A stretch of DNA of 49,990 nt from Hyphomicrobiales bacterium (lineage in GTDB: Bacteria > Pseudomonadota > Alphaproteobacteria > Rhizobiales > Rhizobiaceae), in contig JAPLOZ010000012.1 in assembly GCA_026400435.1 (NCBI GenBank), forward strand, positions 1 through 49,990, given 5' to 3'. The notes beneath the pieces were generated by a model. That model saw only the letters and a program-made list of their open reading frames with translations, was not told where the DNA came from and made no database searches. Of this stretch, positions 1 through 7,173 are shown in pieces (within the stretch, counting starts at the first letter, position 1; each line of letters starts with the position of its first letter). The position numbers and the translations under genes are program-made.

Positions 1-63
1 AAAATATTAAAATAAAACACCCACTTAATAAATATCATAATAAAATAACAAACAGCGCTTTAA

Positions 64-567
64 ATGGATTTTAAATTTCTCGTTCACACTACCCCATTGC
101 AAAATCTTCCTGGGATACGTGGCAGTGGGTTGCTGCCGAAGAAGGACCAGCCAGCGCCCCTAGAAGTCACGGAAGTGCCAGGTCTCAGCAGTGAAATCCT
201 TTGCCTGCATCCTCTAGGGGCCAAACGAAGTCCTACAGGTGCTCAGGCATCAGGGCCTGATTTCGATTTCCAAGTTCCCACTAGACTTATTTGTTTCGCG
301 ATACACAGCGAGGACTTTCCACGGCGGATGGGTCTGGATTGGTCATATTCTTGGGAAATTGTCTCTGACAGATTGGCTCGTAACCAGACCCGTACAAGCG
401 GAGAATTTGCTTCCTACATCGCGCATGAATTCGGGTCGGTGGTTAGCTACGATGCGATAGCGCCAGAGAAACTGCGTATTTATGCCCGCGACTGTAGACC
501 GATAAATCCGCTTACGTGGCCAGACTTGCCCAGTTGCAATGATAGCGACGTCTTGTCCTTCGCATAA
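64..567 (+). CDS. hypothetical protein, possible ADP-ribosyltransferase-like fold
   Basis: This 167-residue protein has no confident family. Its N-terminus (HTTPLQNLPGIRGSGLLPK, residues 8-26) resembles the opening His-Thr strand and 'N-L-x-x-I-x-x-x-G-L' helix of DarT/KptA-like ADP-ribosyltransferases. Its C-terminal third has an acidic GEFASYIAHEF stretch followed by 'SYDAIAPEKLRIY', like the catalytic-Glu strand and the 'I-x-P-E-x-I' ending of such folds. This is inference from pattern only. A TAA lies directly before the ATG, which fixes the longest possible start, but no clear ribosome site is visible and the preceding 60 bases are very AT-rich. The next gene overlaps its 3' end by 29 bases, so the two are probably co-expressed. 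Base composition is lower in GC than the flagellar region, which suggests acquisition. Confidence 0.5.
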   Translation: MDFKFLVHTTPLQNLPGIRGSGLLPKKDQPAPLEVTEVPGLSSEILCLHPLGAKRSPTGAQASGPDFDFQVPTRLICFAIHSEDFPRRMGLDWSYSWEIVSDRLARNQTRTSGEFASYIAHEFGSVVSYDAIAPEKLRIYARDCRPINPLTWPDLPSCNDSDVLSFA

Positions 568-1396
568 CTTTAGACAGAGGAATTTGCGCTTGTCTGAACA
601 CAATGGACCCTTTTCGAGACGACACGGCTTCAAGTTGCCGGATGCGGAAATCACTGTCCACGACGATGCCCCCGATGTGGTCAGGGAAGGACTAGTAATG
701 TTAGGCAGGGACTTAGGGCTTAGTCCTGATGAAATGCGCATTGAAGTTTGCAAGGTTCTGCTTCGACAGCCTGACCGGGGAAATTGGAGCGCGTCAAATG
801 TCGCAAGCGAGGTCGAGTACCTTGTGGGAGACGCTCCTTGGTTCAAGGTCTATGACCTTGCAGAACGACTGTACGCGAAATTCGGACAGACATATCATCC
901 TGAGAGAGCCAAAGAACTTCAGATTAGACTGAACGAATTGTTCTGGGAACATGGAGTTGGATATGCTATGCAGGATGGCTTAATCATTGCACGAGGATCA
1001 GAGGTGTTTTCTATTGCTTCCAACGAAGCACAGCTGGTTATGGCAGCGTCAAGAAAGACCACGGCAAAAAACGAGATGCACGAAGCTCTTCGTGATATTT
1101 CAAGACGGCCTGCTGATATTACCGGAGCAATCCAACATGCGATGGCATCACTCGAATGCATCGCAAGAGATGTAAGTGGCCAGCACAGCAAGAACTTAAG
1201 TCAGATTGTTCCTACCCTAGGCCTTCCCCGCCCTTTGGACGAGGCGCTCACTAAACTTTGGGCATTTACCTCACAGGAGGGGCGACACTTGCAAGAAGGG
1301 CGTAATCCTGGCTTCAAAGAAGCGGAGCTGGTCGTGACAGTCGCATCCGCCGTGAGTGTCTATCTCCTTCGGGCAACACAGCCTTTGCCCAGGTAG
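539..1396 (+). CDS. AbiJ-type abortive-infection-like protein with HEPN-like C-terminus
   Basis: The product is up to 285 residues. Residues about 25-110 (GFKLPDAEITVHDDAP, then a V-R-x-G-L helix, a conserved 'CKVLLRQPDRGNWS' and 'WFKVYDLAERLY') look like an AbiJ-type N-terminal domain. Residues about 180-280 (DITGAIQHAMASLECIARD ... GRHLQEGR ... EAELVVTVASAVSVYLL) look like the helical HEPN/Abi C-terminal domain of the same proteins. Such proteins are predicted RNA-targeting effectors in phage defence; that role is inferred from the family. The ATG at 539 overlaps the upstream gene. TTG codons at 584 and 590 are alternative starts that would sit just before the conserved domain. Confidence 0.6.
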   Translation: MIATSCPSHNFRQRNLRLSEHNGPFSRRHGFKLPDAEITVHDDAPDVVREGLVMLGRDLGLSPDEMRIEVCKVLLRQPDRGNWSASNVASEVEYLVGDAPWFKVYDLAERLYAKFGQTYHPERAKELQIRLNELFWEHGVGYAMQDGLIIARGSEVFSIASNEAQLVMAASRKTTAKNEMHEALRDISRRPADITGAIQHAMASLECIARDVSGQHSKNLSQIVPTLGLPRPLDEALTKLWAFTSQEGRHLQEGRNPGFKEAELVVTVASAVSVYLLRATQPLPR

Positions 1397-1771
1397 GTCG
1401 AAGTCGATTTCCTTGGCGAAACGAGCAATGTTTACTGCGTTCCTGTTGGCCGCCCAACGCTCTTATCCGGTCTGGTATCCGTAAATCATAACGTGTTGAC
1501 TGAGATCAAGCGGTGATAGATGGTGGTACCTATCGGTACCTTCGCGATAAAAAAATCCGTTACAAATCAGTGCTCTGGCGGCAACGACGGCGGTTCCCTC
1601 TCCCGCTACCATTGCTCCTGAACACCCAGTCAGACACTCACGGGCGCGGTGCCTGCGTTATTTCCAATCGACGATCGAACCGAACCGCCCGGCGGCTGGC
1701 GACTGGCATAACACTTAGCCACTTGGCAAAGTTTTCCTTGCTTCTCGCCATCGGAACTGATAGTTAGCGAC
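1397..1771. other. 375-base intergenic region upstream of the arsR-type gene
   Basis: I see no convincing gene here. An 84-codon ORF at 1513-1767 has atypical composition and no ribosome site, and I treat it as spurious. The notable content is a pair of related 16-mers at 1715-1730 and 1764-1779, annotated separately, and a GGTACC-tatc-GGTACC repeat near 1525-1540 of unknown meaning. Confidence 0.5.
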
Positions 1772-1779
1772 ATGGCTAA
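1715..1779 (+). promoter_or_regulatory. candidate ArsR-type operator pair
   Basis: Two similar imperfect palindromes lie 49 bases apart: TTAGCCACTTGGCAAA (1715-1730) and TTAGCGACATGGCTAA (1764-1779). The second spans the ATG at 1772 of the ArsR-family gene. Autorepression through such sites is typical of ArsR regulators; assignment here is inferred from position and symmetry. Confidence 0.4.
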
Positions 1780-2113
1780 GCATGATCCCGACCTCTCGCT
1801 GCTCTTCCATGCCCTGGCCGACCCGACCAGGCGCCTGATCCTGACGCGGCTTGCCGAGGGGCCGGCGCCGGTGACGGAACTTGCCGAACCCACCGGGCTG
1901 CGTCTGCCGACGGTGATGCGGCACCTTGCGGTGCTGCAGGATGCGGGACTGATCGCGACGTCGAAAGACGGAAGGGTGCGCACGTGCGCCATCGTGCCCG
2001 AGGCGCTGTCCCCGGTGCGAACATGGATCGACGAACAGCGGACCATCTGGGAGGCGCGCCTAGACCGGCTCGACGCATTCGTAACCGACATAATGAAGGA
2101 ACGTGGAACATGA
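1772..2113 (+). CDS. ArsR-family winged-helix transcriptional regulator
   Basis: This 113-residue protein has the usual ArsR length. It opens with 'FHALADPTRRLILTRLAEG' (residues 12-30), the standard first helices. The recognition helix region 'LRLPTVMRHLAVLQDAGLI' is at about residues 43-61 and is followed by the wing. No CxC-type metal site is visible, so it is probably of the non-metal subgroup that pairs with SRPBCC proteins. The stop overlaps the ATG of the downstream SRPBCC gene (ATGA at 2110-2113), so the two form one operon. Likely autoregulated through the palindromes overlapping its start. Confidence 0.85.
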   Translation: MAKHDPDLSLLFHALADPTRRLILTRLAEGPAPVTELAEPTGLRLPTVMRHLAVLQDAGLIATSKDGRVRTCAIVPEALSPVRTWIDEQRTIWEARLDRLDAFVTDIMKERGT

Positions 2114-3027
2114 CAACGGATCCCGGGCCGACCAGCAAGCCGCATGCGGCGCATGCGGATCGTTTCGCGACACTGACGTTCGAGCGGGAGGTGGCCGCGC
2201 CGGTGTCGGTGCTATGGCAGGCGTGGACCGCCCCTGCCGCCCGGGCGGTGTGGGCCGCGCCGACGCCATCGGTCGCCGTGGAGTTTCTCGGGGCCGACAC
2301 ACGGGTCGGCGGCCGCGAGGTCTCCCTTTGCAAGGTGGAGGGCCAGCCGGACATCCTTTGCGAGGGTGGCTGGATGGTCTTGCAGCCTGAGCAACGCAGC
2401 GTAAGCCACGAGGTGGTTTCACGCGAAGGCGCAGCGCAGTCGGCGGCCCTGGTGACAGCCGATTTCGAGGCGGCCGGCGAACGCAGCCGGGTGGCGGTGA
2501 CGGTGCAACTCGCATCTCTGGCCCACAACATGGCGGCTGACTTCCGTTCTAGCTTCGGCGCGGGGCTGGACAACCTTTCGGGTGTCGCGGGTCGAACCAT
2601 GGTGCTGCAGCGCGTAATCAAGGCTCCGCGCACTGTGGTGTGGGGCGCGTGGATGGACGCAGAGACGCTGCCGCAGTGGTGGGGTCCGCAGGGCTTCTCA
2701 TGCAGGACAAAGCGGATCGACCTGCGGGCGGGCGGCGAGTGGGTTTTCGACATGATCGGGCCGGACGGAACGGTCTTCCCGAACCACCACGTCTATGGCG
2801 AGGTCCGGCACGAAGACCGTCTCGGCTATACGCTGCTGTGGGGAGAAAACGGTCCTAAACACGCCGATGCATGGGCCTCTTTCGAGGATATCGGAGATAC
2901 AACGAAGGTAACGCTCGGCATGGTCATGAGCACGACCGCGGAATTCCAGCAGGCGATGGGTTTTGGAGCGGTCGAACTGGGCATGCAAACGCTGGGCAAA
3001 CTCGCGCGCTTTGTCGGCGCCGAATAG
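2110..3027 (+). CDS. tandem SRPBCC/AHSA1-domain protein
   Basis: The product has 305 residues and contains two SRPBCC (AHSA1, START-like) domains instead of the usual single one of about 150 residues. Domain 1 covers roughly residues 17-145 (FEREVAAPVSVLWQAWT). Domain 2 covers roughly 158-300 (LQRVIKAPRTVVWGAWMD, then LPQWWGPQGFSC and 'RAGGEWVFDMIGPDG'). Domain 2 keeps the canonical W-W-G-P signature; domain 1 has lost it (AAPTPS), which suggests divergence of one copy. These folds bind hydrophobic ligands, and the ligand here is unknown. The ATG at 2110 overlaps the arsR stop and follows AAGGA at 2096-2100. The longer reading frame from 1984 is out of frame with the real arsR gene and is rejected as the start. 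Confidence 0.8.
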   Translation: MTTDPGPTSKPHAAHADRFATLTFEREVAAPVSVLWQAWTAPAARAVWAAPTPSVAVEFLGADTRVGGREVSLCKVEGQPDILCEGGWMVLQPEQRSVSHEVVSREGAAQSAALVTADFEAAGERSRVAVTVQLASLAHNMAADFRSSFGAGLDNLSGVAGRTMVLQRVIKAPRTVVWGAWMDAETLPQWWGPQGFSCRTKRIDLRAGGEWVFDMIGPDGTVFPNHHVYGEVRHEDRLGYTLLWGENGPKHADAWASFEDIGDTTKVTLGMVMSTTAEFQQAMGFGAVELGMQTLGKLARFVGAE

Positions 3028-3046
3028 AGCAACTGCCGCTTTGACG

Positions 3047-3346
3047 TCAGATCCCTGACCCGAAAAGCTCCTCGGCATCGTCGCCCGCCCACGGCTCGGG
3101 AAAATCGGCATCGTCGCCTGCCGACGGCAGCGCCATCCAGCATTTGAGCTCCGGTTCGGCATAGCCGACGATCTGCCCCGGATGCGAATCGGCTGCCCTC
3201 CAACCTTCGATGCCGAACTGGTCGGAACGTGACCAATAGGCGACATCGACTTCGGCTGGACCCTGCTCCGAGGGTCGCACGGTCACGAGGATCCGGCTCC
3301 CATCTCGCGGAGCGCTCGACATGTGATTCCAGCGAACTTCGTTCAC
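3047..3346 (-). CDS. small conserved hypothetical protein
   Basis: The product is 99 residues if translation starts at the GTG at 3346. That GTG is preceded four bases upstream by a perfect GGAGGA (3351-3356 on the complementary strand), which decides the start over the longer upstream frame to 3541. The sequence contains 'MSSAPRDGSRILVTVRPSEQ' near the N-terminus, a central W-R-A-A-D and 'YAEPELKCWMALP' near the C-terminus. I recall small proteins of this pattern from rhizobial genomes, with no known function. It has no signal peptide and no membrane segment, and it converges with the SRPBCC gene. Confidence 0.6.
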   Translation of the reverse strand: MNEVRWNHMSSAPRDGSRILVTVRPSEQGPAEVDVAYWSRSDQFGIEGWRAADSHPGQIVGYAEPELKCWMALPSAGDDADFPEPWAGDDAEELFGSGI

Positions 3347-3773
3347 GCAGTCCTCCGTGGCGGCAAGCCGGCACGGCCATATCGACGCCGGCCGAACAGG
3401 GCCACAATAATGCGTGTTGGCGGCCGAGGGCAACGCCGGCAGCGCCCTCGCTCCAACGCGATCGTCCTGCCTGGCGAAACGCATGAACCCAAGTCTCGAC
3501 GTCGGCAGCCGATACACATTGAAACATCTTTTCGACGTCATACACCTTGCTCATAGTCAAAAATTTGCATATTGGACAGTACCATTGACTTATCATTTGT
3601 TAATACGGAATTCTTTCAAGGTAAATTGAACTTTAAATCGAAGATTTTTCTGAAGTGTATTGATCAGACTATCTAGCAAGCGGAGTATCTATTAGGAAAC
3701 CAGAGGTTGGGTGAACTCGTAGTTGCGGTAGCAAGCCATTCAGGCAGGCTGTTGAACCAACGAGGATAGACCC
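3347..3773. other. 427-base intergenic region
   Basis: No supported gene was found. A minus-strand frame from 3554 begins plausibly (MSKVYDVEKMFQ) but soon loses protein-like composition and runs over the neighbouring small gene in another frame, so it may be a gene remnant. Positions about 3555-3720 are distinctly AT-rich compared with the surroundings and probably carry the promoter of the glycine-rich protein gene at 3774. I cannot place its -35/-10 boxes reliably. Confidence 0.35.
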
Positions 3774-4220
3774 ATGACCAAGACCACCTGCACTTTCTCC
3801 AGCGCTCTGGCGGCTGGTGCGCTTATGTTGACGTTGTCAATTCCGGCAAGCGCTCTTGAAGCCGGCGCAGGCGTCTCCATTGGCGGCGGTAGCGGCGTCA
3901 ACGCCGGCGCAGGCGCATCGATAGGCGGCAGTGGTGGCGTCAACGCCGGCGCGGGAGCAACTGTTGGCGGATCCGGTGGGGCGACCGCGGGCGTTGGCGT
4001 TGCCGTCGGCGACGAAGTTGGCGCCGGGGTTGGCGTAGTCTTGGGAATTCCCGGAACTCCCGGAACTGGCGTTCCCGGCATCCAGGGCGTCGTTGCCAGA
4101 ATGAGCCCTGATCAACTGGCGCAGACCAAGAAGCAGTGCCGTCAGATCATGGCCGATCGCGCAGCCTTCGGCAGCGACCTGATCGCCTTGTGCAAGCTGG
4201 TACAGACTGCCAGCCGCTAG
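3774..4220 (+). CDS. secreted glycine-rich tandem-repeat protein
   Basis: The product has 148 residues. Residues 1-28 form a signal peptide ending in 'PASA-L', so export to the periplasm or beyond is likely. Residues 31-86 are four tandem 14-residue repeats of the type GAGASIGGSGGVNA, degrading in the last copy. A short collagen-like 'GIPGTPGTGVPGIQG' follows (91-105). The last 40 residues form a charged helical domain with two cysteines (C122, C140) that could pair. GAGGA precedes the ATG by 9 bases. A strong terminator follows at 4246-4270, so it is probably monocistronic. Function unknown; the composition suggests a surface or matrix-associated structural protein. Confidence 0.65.
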   Translation: MTKTTCTFSSALAAGALMLTLSIPASALEAGAGVSIGGGSGVNAGAGASIGGSGGVNAGAGATVGGSGGATAGVGVAVGDEVGAGVGVVLGIPGTPGTGVPGIQGVVARMSPDQLAQTKKQCRQIMADRAAFGSDLIALCKLVQTASR

Positions 4221-4245
4221 GCACAGGCGGGTTTCGTCCAAGCGA

Positions 4246-4270
4246 GGCCCGGCGCACAGCCGGGCCTTTT
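4246..4270 (+). terminator. Rho-independent terminator
   Basis: GGCCCGGC (4246-4253), five-base loop, GCCGGGCC (4259-4266), then TTTT. It lies 26 bases after the stop of the glycine-rich protein gene. Confidence 0.8.
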
Positions 4271-4341
4271 ATTGTTGTTGCAGGAACCACCCCGGACATT
4301 CGGCGATTGTCCATACATGCTACGCAAGGGAGTGTGTATCC

Positions 4342-4914
4342 ATGCGAACAATCAGTGCGCTCTTCGACACCTATGACGAAGTCGTTGCAGCGGTCGACCA
4401 GTTGGCCGACATGGGAATCGACAGCCGCGAAATAACAGTCGTTACCCGTGGTCCCCCCGCAACGTCCAAGATTGCCGAGGGCGCAGGGCTTGGCGCGGCA
4501 ATTGGCGGCGTCGGCGGCGTTCTAGCCGGCCTCGGCGCCGTCGCCCTTCCAGGGCCCGGTCTGCTTCTCGGCATCGGCTGGCTGGCGCCGTTGCTGCTGG
4601 CGGCGGCGGGCGGCGTGGCAGGCGGCACTATCGGTTCTTTGACCGGCGCCGGCATTCCCGAGGCCGAAGCACATCTATATGCGGAAGGCGCGCGACGGGG
4701 CGCGACGCTCGTTGCTGCGCGCGTTCAGGACGACGACGCCGCCGAGGCGCTAGCCATACTGCGCCGTTGCGGTGCGCTGGACACAAATCTGCGGCGCGCC
4801 GAATACGCAACCGGAGGCTGGGATGGTTTCGTCAACCAGGACATCTGGGACGACGACATCGGCAGCGAGGATATCTCACCGCCCAAAAGCGGGCGTACCC
4901 GAAACGTTGCCTGA
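4342..4914 (+). CDS. YflT/general-stress-protein-17M-like membrane-associated protein
   Basis: The product has 190 residues. Residues 1-40 (RTISALFDTYDEVVAAVDQL ... ITVVTRGPP) match the start of YflT/GSP17M-type heat-induced stress proteins: a ferredoxin-like strand with an A-V-D-x-L helix. Residues about 46-108 are a Gly/Ala-rich hydrophobic double segment, a glycine-zipper-like region that probably inserts in a membrane. Residues 109-150 (EAHLYAEGARRGATLVAARV ... AEALAILRRCGALD) form the closing half-domain. The acidic tail is unstructured. AAGGGAG at 4326-4332 sits nine bases before the ATG. Exact function is unknown in this group; a stress-related role is inferred from the family. Confidence 0.6.
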   Translation: MRTISALFDTYDEVVAAVDQLADMGIDSREITVVTRGPPATSKIAEGAGLGAAIGGVGGVLAGLGAVALPGPGLLLGIGWLAPLLLAAAGGVAGGTIGSLTGAGIPEAEAHLYAEGARRGATLVAARVQDDDAAEALAILRRCGALDTNLRRAEYATGGWDGFVNQDIWDDDIGSEDISPPKSGRTRNVA

Positions 4915-5000
4915 CCTCAGGAATGGGCGCTGACCGGCTGCGGCTGCACCCGTTCTGAGTCTGTCAGAGGACTCCGCCATTAACTTTTGTCAATAGGGGT

Positions 5001-5029
5001 TTGATGTCGGATTCGTCTGCGGCTAGATT
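5001..5029 (+). promoter_or_regulatory. candidate promoter of visNR
   Basis: TTGATG (5001-5006) and TAGATT (5024-5029) are separated by 17 bases and match sigma-70-type boxes at four of six positions each. A GATTCG/CGAATC inverted repeat (5010-5015 and 5035-5040) brackets the -10 box and could be an operator. The rest of the 264-base gap before visN holds no gene I can support. Confidence 0.35.
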
Positions 5030-5178
5030 AGACCCGAATCAGCCGATCCTCGGGGGGCCGGCCGACCGCCAGAATTGCCAATTCCAGTCCGACCGGCCTG
5101 GGCCCTGACGGTTTCTGCAAGCCTTCCGATCCAAGGCGGATCGCTTGCAGCGTTCAGTACCCTCGCGTCTTCAAAAAT

Positions 5179-5952
5179 GTGAAGAATTTCAACCCCCGCA
5201 TGGCTTGCCCAGGCGGAAATGGGACGATTCCGGCCGAACGATCGATGAACCTCCACGTCGCCCAACCAACGTCAGACAGCGTCGCCATTCGCCTTGGCTC
5301 CCGGGGCGACCTGACGGGCTTCCTGATGGAAATCACAGCGGATGCCGGCGCGGACGCCTATATGCTCGTGGCGATCGTCCACGACCAGGATCGCAACACC
5401 GCACGCATCCTGGCTTCGAACTGGATCCACGACGCAATCGAGCTTGCCGGCCTGAGGCTGATAGCCAATCTGGCGCAGGCCCCGGCAACCCCGCCTGGCA
5501 CAAGGCCACGCAGCCTGGTTTCCTCCGCCGCTCCGGACCTGCCTGGCGTTCTCGACGGCGAAGAGGCGGCCCTTCTCGACGTGCTCGGGCACCGCGAAAT
5601 CTACCCGCTCGGCGTGCAGGTCGGCCGCCATCGCTATTTCCTGCTTCTTTCATCGGAGCACGCGGACCGGATCGACCCCAATGCGCTGGTCGCTGTCCAG
5701 ATGCGTTGCTGCTACGCGCTCTCGCAGATACCCGACATGTTGCGCACAGCAATCACGCGCGATCCGCTGTCGGATCGCGAACGCGAATGCCTCCTGTGGG
5801 TGGCCGAAGGAAAGACGACGGAAGAAGTGGCGCTGATCCTCGGCGTTTCGGGCAACACGATCAACAGTTACGTCACCAACGCTATCCAGAAGCTGTCGGC
5901 CAGCAACCGCGCCATGGCAATCGCGACTGCCATCAGGAGCGGCATCATTTGA
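5179..5952 (+). CDS. visN: VisN, LuxR-type master regulator of motility
   Basis: This is a LuxR-type protein of up to 257 residues. The N-terminal about 190 residues are an autoinducer-binding-like or GAF-like sensor domain. The C-terminal HTH (about 197-257) begins LSDRERECLLWVAEGKTTEE and includes 'GVSGNTINSYVTNAIQKL'. In S. meliloti VisN and VisR together sit at the top of the flagellar cascade and activate rem; the same role is inferred here from sequence type, pairing and position beside flhB. The frame opens at GTG 5179 with no obvious ribosome site. ATG 5245 (MNLHVAQ) is an equally possible start. The stop overlaps the visR start (TTGA). Confidence 0.85.
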   Translation: MKNFNPRMACPGGNGTIPAERSMNLHVAQPTSDSVAIRLGSRGDLTGFLMEITADAGADAYMLVAIVHDQDRNTARILASNWIHDAIELAGLRLIANLAQAPATPPGTRPRSLVSSAAPDLPGVLDGEEAALLDVLGHREIYPLGVQVGRHRYFLLLSSEHADRIDPNALVAVQMRCCYALSQIPDMLRTAITRDPLSDRERECLLWVAEGKTTEEVALILGVSGNTINSYVTNAIQKLSASNRAMAIATAIRSGII

Positions 5953-6704
5953 GCGGCATCCCCGAAGTCAGGGCAGTCCAGCAGACGCTCTCCGCCGGGC
6001 GCAGAACGCTGTTTGGCATTACGCCCGGTTCCGAAACGCGCACCACGAGCATCCCCGACGCCGTCCGCCGCGCGCGCTGGATTGCCGTAGACATCGGCGC
6101 GTCGGTGTTCGGCCTCTATCTCGTCGGCCCGTCGGCCGAAAGAGGGCTACTCGTTCCCTGTTTCGATTCAAGCTATCCAAGCACCGCGGCGGAAACCAGG
6201 CTTGTCGCCGGCCAGGGGAGGCCAGGCCTGGTCAAGCACATCCGCACCTCGAGCGTGCCGCTCCGATGGAGCGACCTGGACGGCGCCGACACCTGCCTCG
6301 GCAAGCTCGACTGGGCCGTCGCGACGGAGCCCGTTGTTGAAGGAACGGCGGGGCTGGCATTCCCGGTCCACGCCGAGCACGGCCAATGCGGGCTTGCGAT
6401 CTTCATGGGAAGCGCCATTGCGCTTTCGCCGGCCGGGCTGTTCGACATCCACGCCCGCTGCTTTTCGCTATTCGAAGCGGTGACCCGCATCCGTGCGGTG
6501 GACGGGCTGCCTTCGATCTCGAAGCGCGAACTCGAATGCCTTCGCCTGACCGCCAACGGCTACACCAGCGACGAGATCGCCCGCCTGCTGAAGCTGTCGG
6601 TGCATACCGCCAACCAGTATCTGACCAACACGACGCAGAAGCTTGACGCGGTTAACCGGATGCACGCCGTCGCCAAGGCCCTGCGTCTTGGCCTGATAGA
6701 ATAG
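5949..6704 (+). CDS. visR: VisR, LuxR-type master regulator of motility
   Basis: The product has 251 residues from the TTG at 5949, which overlaps the visN TGA (TTGA), implying translational coupling and stoichiometric synthesis. The sensor half is followed by a LuxR HTH at about 190-251, containing ISKRELECLRLTANGYTSDE and 'KLSVHTANQYLTNTTQKL'. Both HTHs of the pair have the same layout, consistent with the VisN/VisR heterodimer known in S. meliloti. The open frame extends upstream through visN as a shadow; the start is chosen from the overlap and the end of homologous content. It converges with the next gene with a 31-base gap. Confidence 0.85.
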   Translation: MSGIPEVRAVQQTLSAGRRTLFGITPGSETRTTSIPDAVRRARWIAVDIGASVFGLYLVGPSAERGLLVPCFDSSYPSTAAETRLVAGQGRPGLVKHIRTSSVPLRWSDLDGADTCLGKLDWAVATEPVVEGTAGLAFPVHAEHGQCGLAIFMGSAIALSPAGLFDIHARCFSLFEAVTRIRAVDGLPSISKRELECLRLTANGYTSDEIARLLKLSVHTANQYLTNTTQKLDAVNRMHAVAKALRLGLIE

Positions 6705-6735
6705 ACAAGACATCGGCGGCCGACCGGCGCAGCCG

Positions 6736-7173
6736 TCAGCGACCGCCGACTGTCTCGGCTCTGCGGATGCGCGATCGCTCGATCGCATCGGCCAGAAAGG
6801 CAGTGTTGCGGGTCGGATCCGGGTCGGGCCGGTCGAAGGCGACGTAGTTGACTTCCACAGCGGCACGGGTGCTTTCAAGGATAAGCGCGAAATAGACGGT
6901 CGCGCCTGGCGGCCTCAGTTCCATGTCGAGCACCACGCGTGGCGGGTCGGACCACGTCACCTGTGCCTCACCGCCGTGGCCGAGCTTGAACGTTCCCGGC
7001 ATGAAGAACAGTTCGGCGGCGGAATCGACGATGTCTGAAACCGTCGCGAAGTGCTCCAGCTTGATGAACGCGATGTAGTCGGCGGCGTCCACGAGGCGCA
7101 GTTCGCCGACGACCTCCTTGATGGCCTCCGCCACGATTGCCTCGCGCGATACTGAATGCGGCTGTCGGATCAT
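6736..7173 (-). CDS. conserved hypothetical protein of the flagellar locus
   Basis: The product has 145 residues, is soluble, and has no signal peptide or membrane segment. Its start overlaps the flhB stop (ATGA at 7170-7173), so it is the last gene of the motA-fliM-fliN-fliG-flhB operon. The visible pattern is an N-terminal helix (REAIVAEAIKEVVGELRLVD), a central 'AAELFFMPGTFKLGHGGEAQ' and strands ending in 'AVEVNYVAFDRPDPDP'. A gene of this kind sits next to flhB in related rhizobia. I do not recognise its function; a role in export or motility is inferred only from operon membership. Confidence 0.6.
   Translation of the reverse strand: MIRQPHSVSREAIVAEAIKEVVGELRLVDAADYIAFIKLEHFATVSDIVDSAAELFFMPGTFKLGHGGEAQVTWSDPPRVVLDMELRPPGATVYFALILESTRAAVEVNYVAFDRPDPDPTRNTAFLADAIERSRIRRAETVGGR

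Noticed and set aside
1525-1540. GGTACC-tatc-GGTACC repeat
   Set aside because: Short, self-complementary hexamers with no associated gene element; probably chance.
1513-1767. 84-codon ORF upstream of arsR
   Set aside because: Arginine-rich, no ribosome site, and it overlaps the candidate operator region; looks like chance.
2826-3596. Minus-strand ORF beginning near MSKVYDVEKMFQ
   Set aside because: The first about 30 residues look protein-like, but the rest is shadow of the SRPBCC gene and the small gene at 3047-3346; at most a gene remnant.
5145-5948. In-frame upstream extension of visR covering all of visN
   Set aside because: The extension is proline/arginine-rich shadow sequence in another frame of visN; the TTG at 5949 overlapping the visN stop is the real start.
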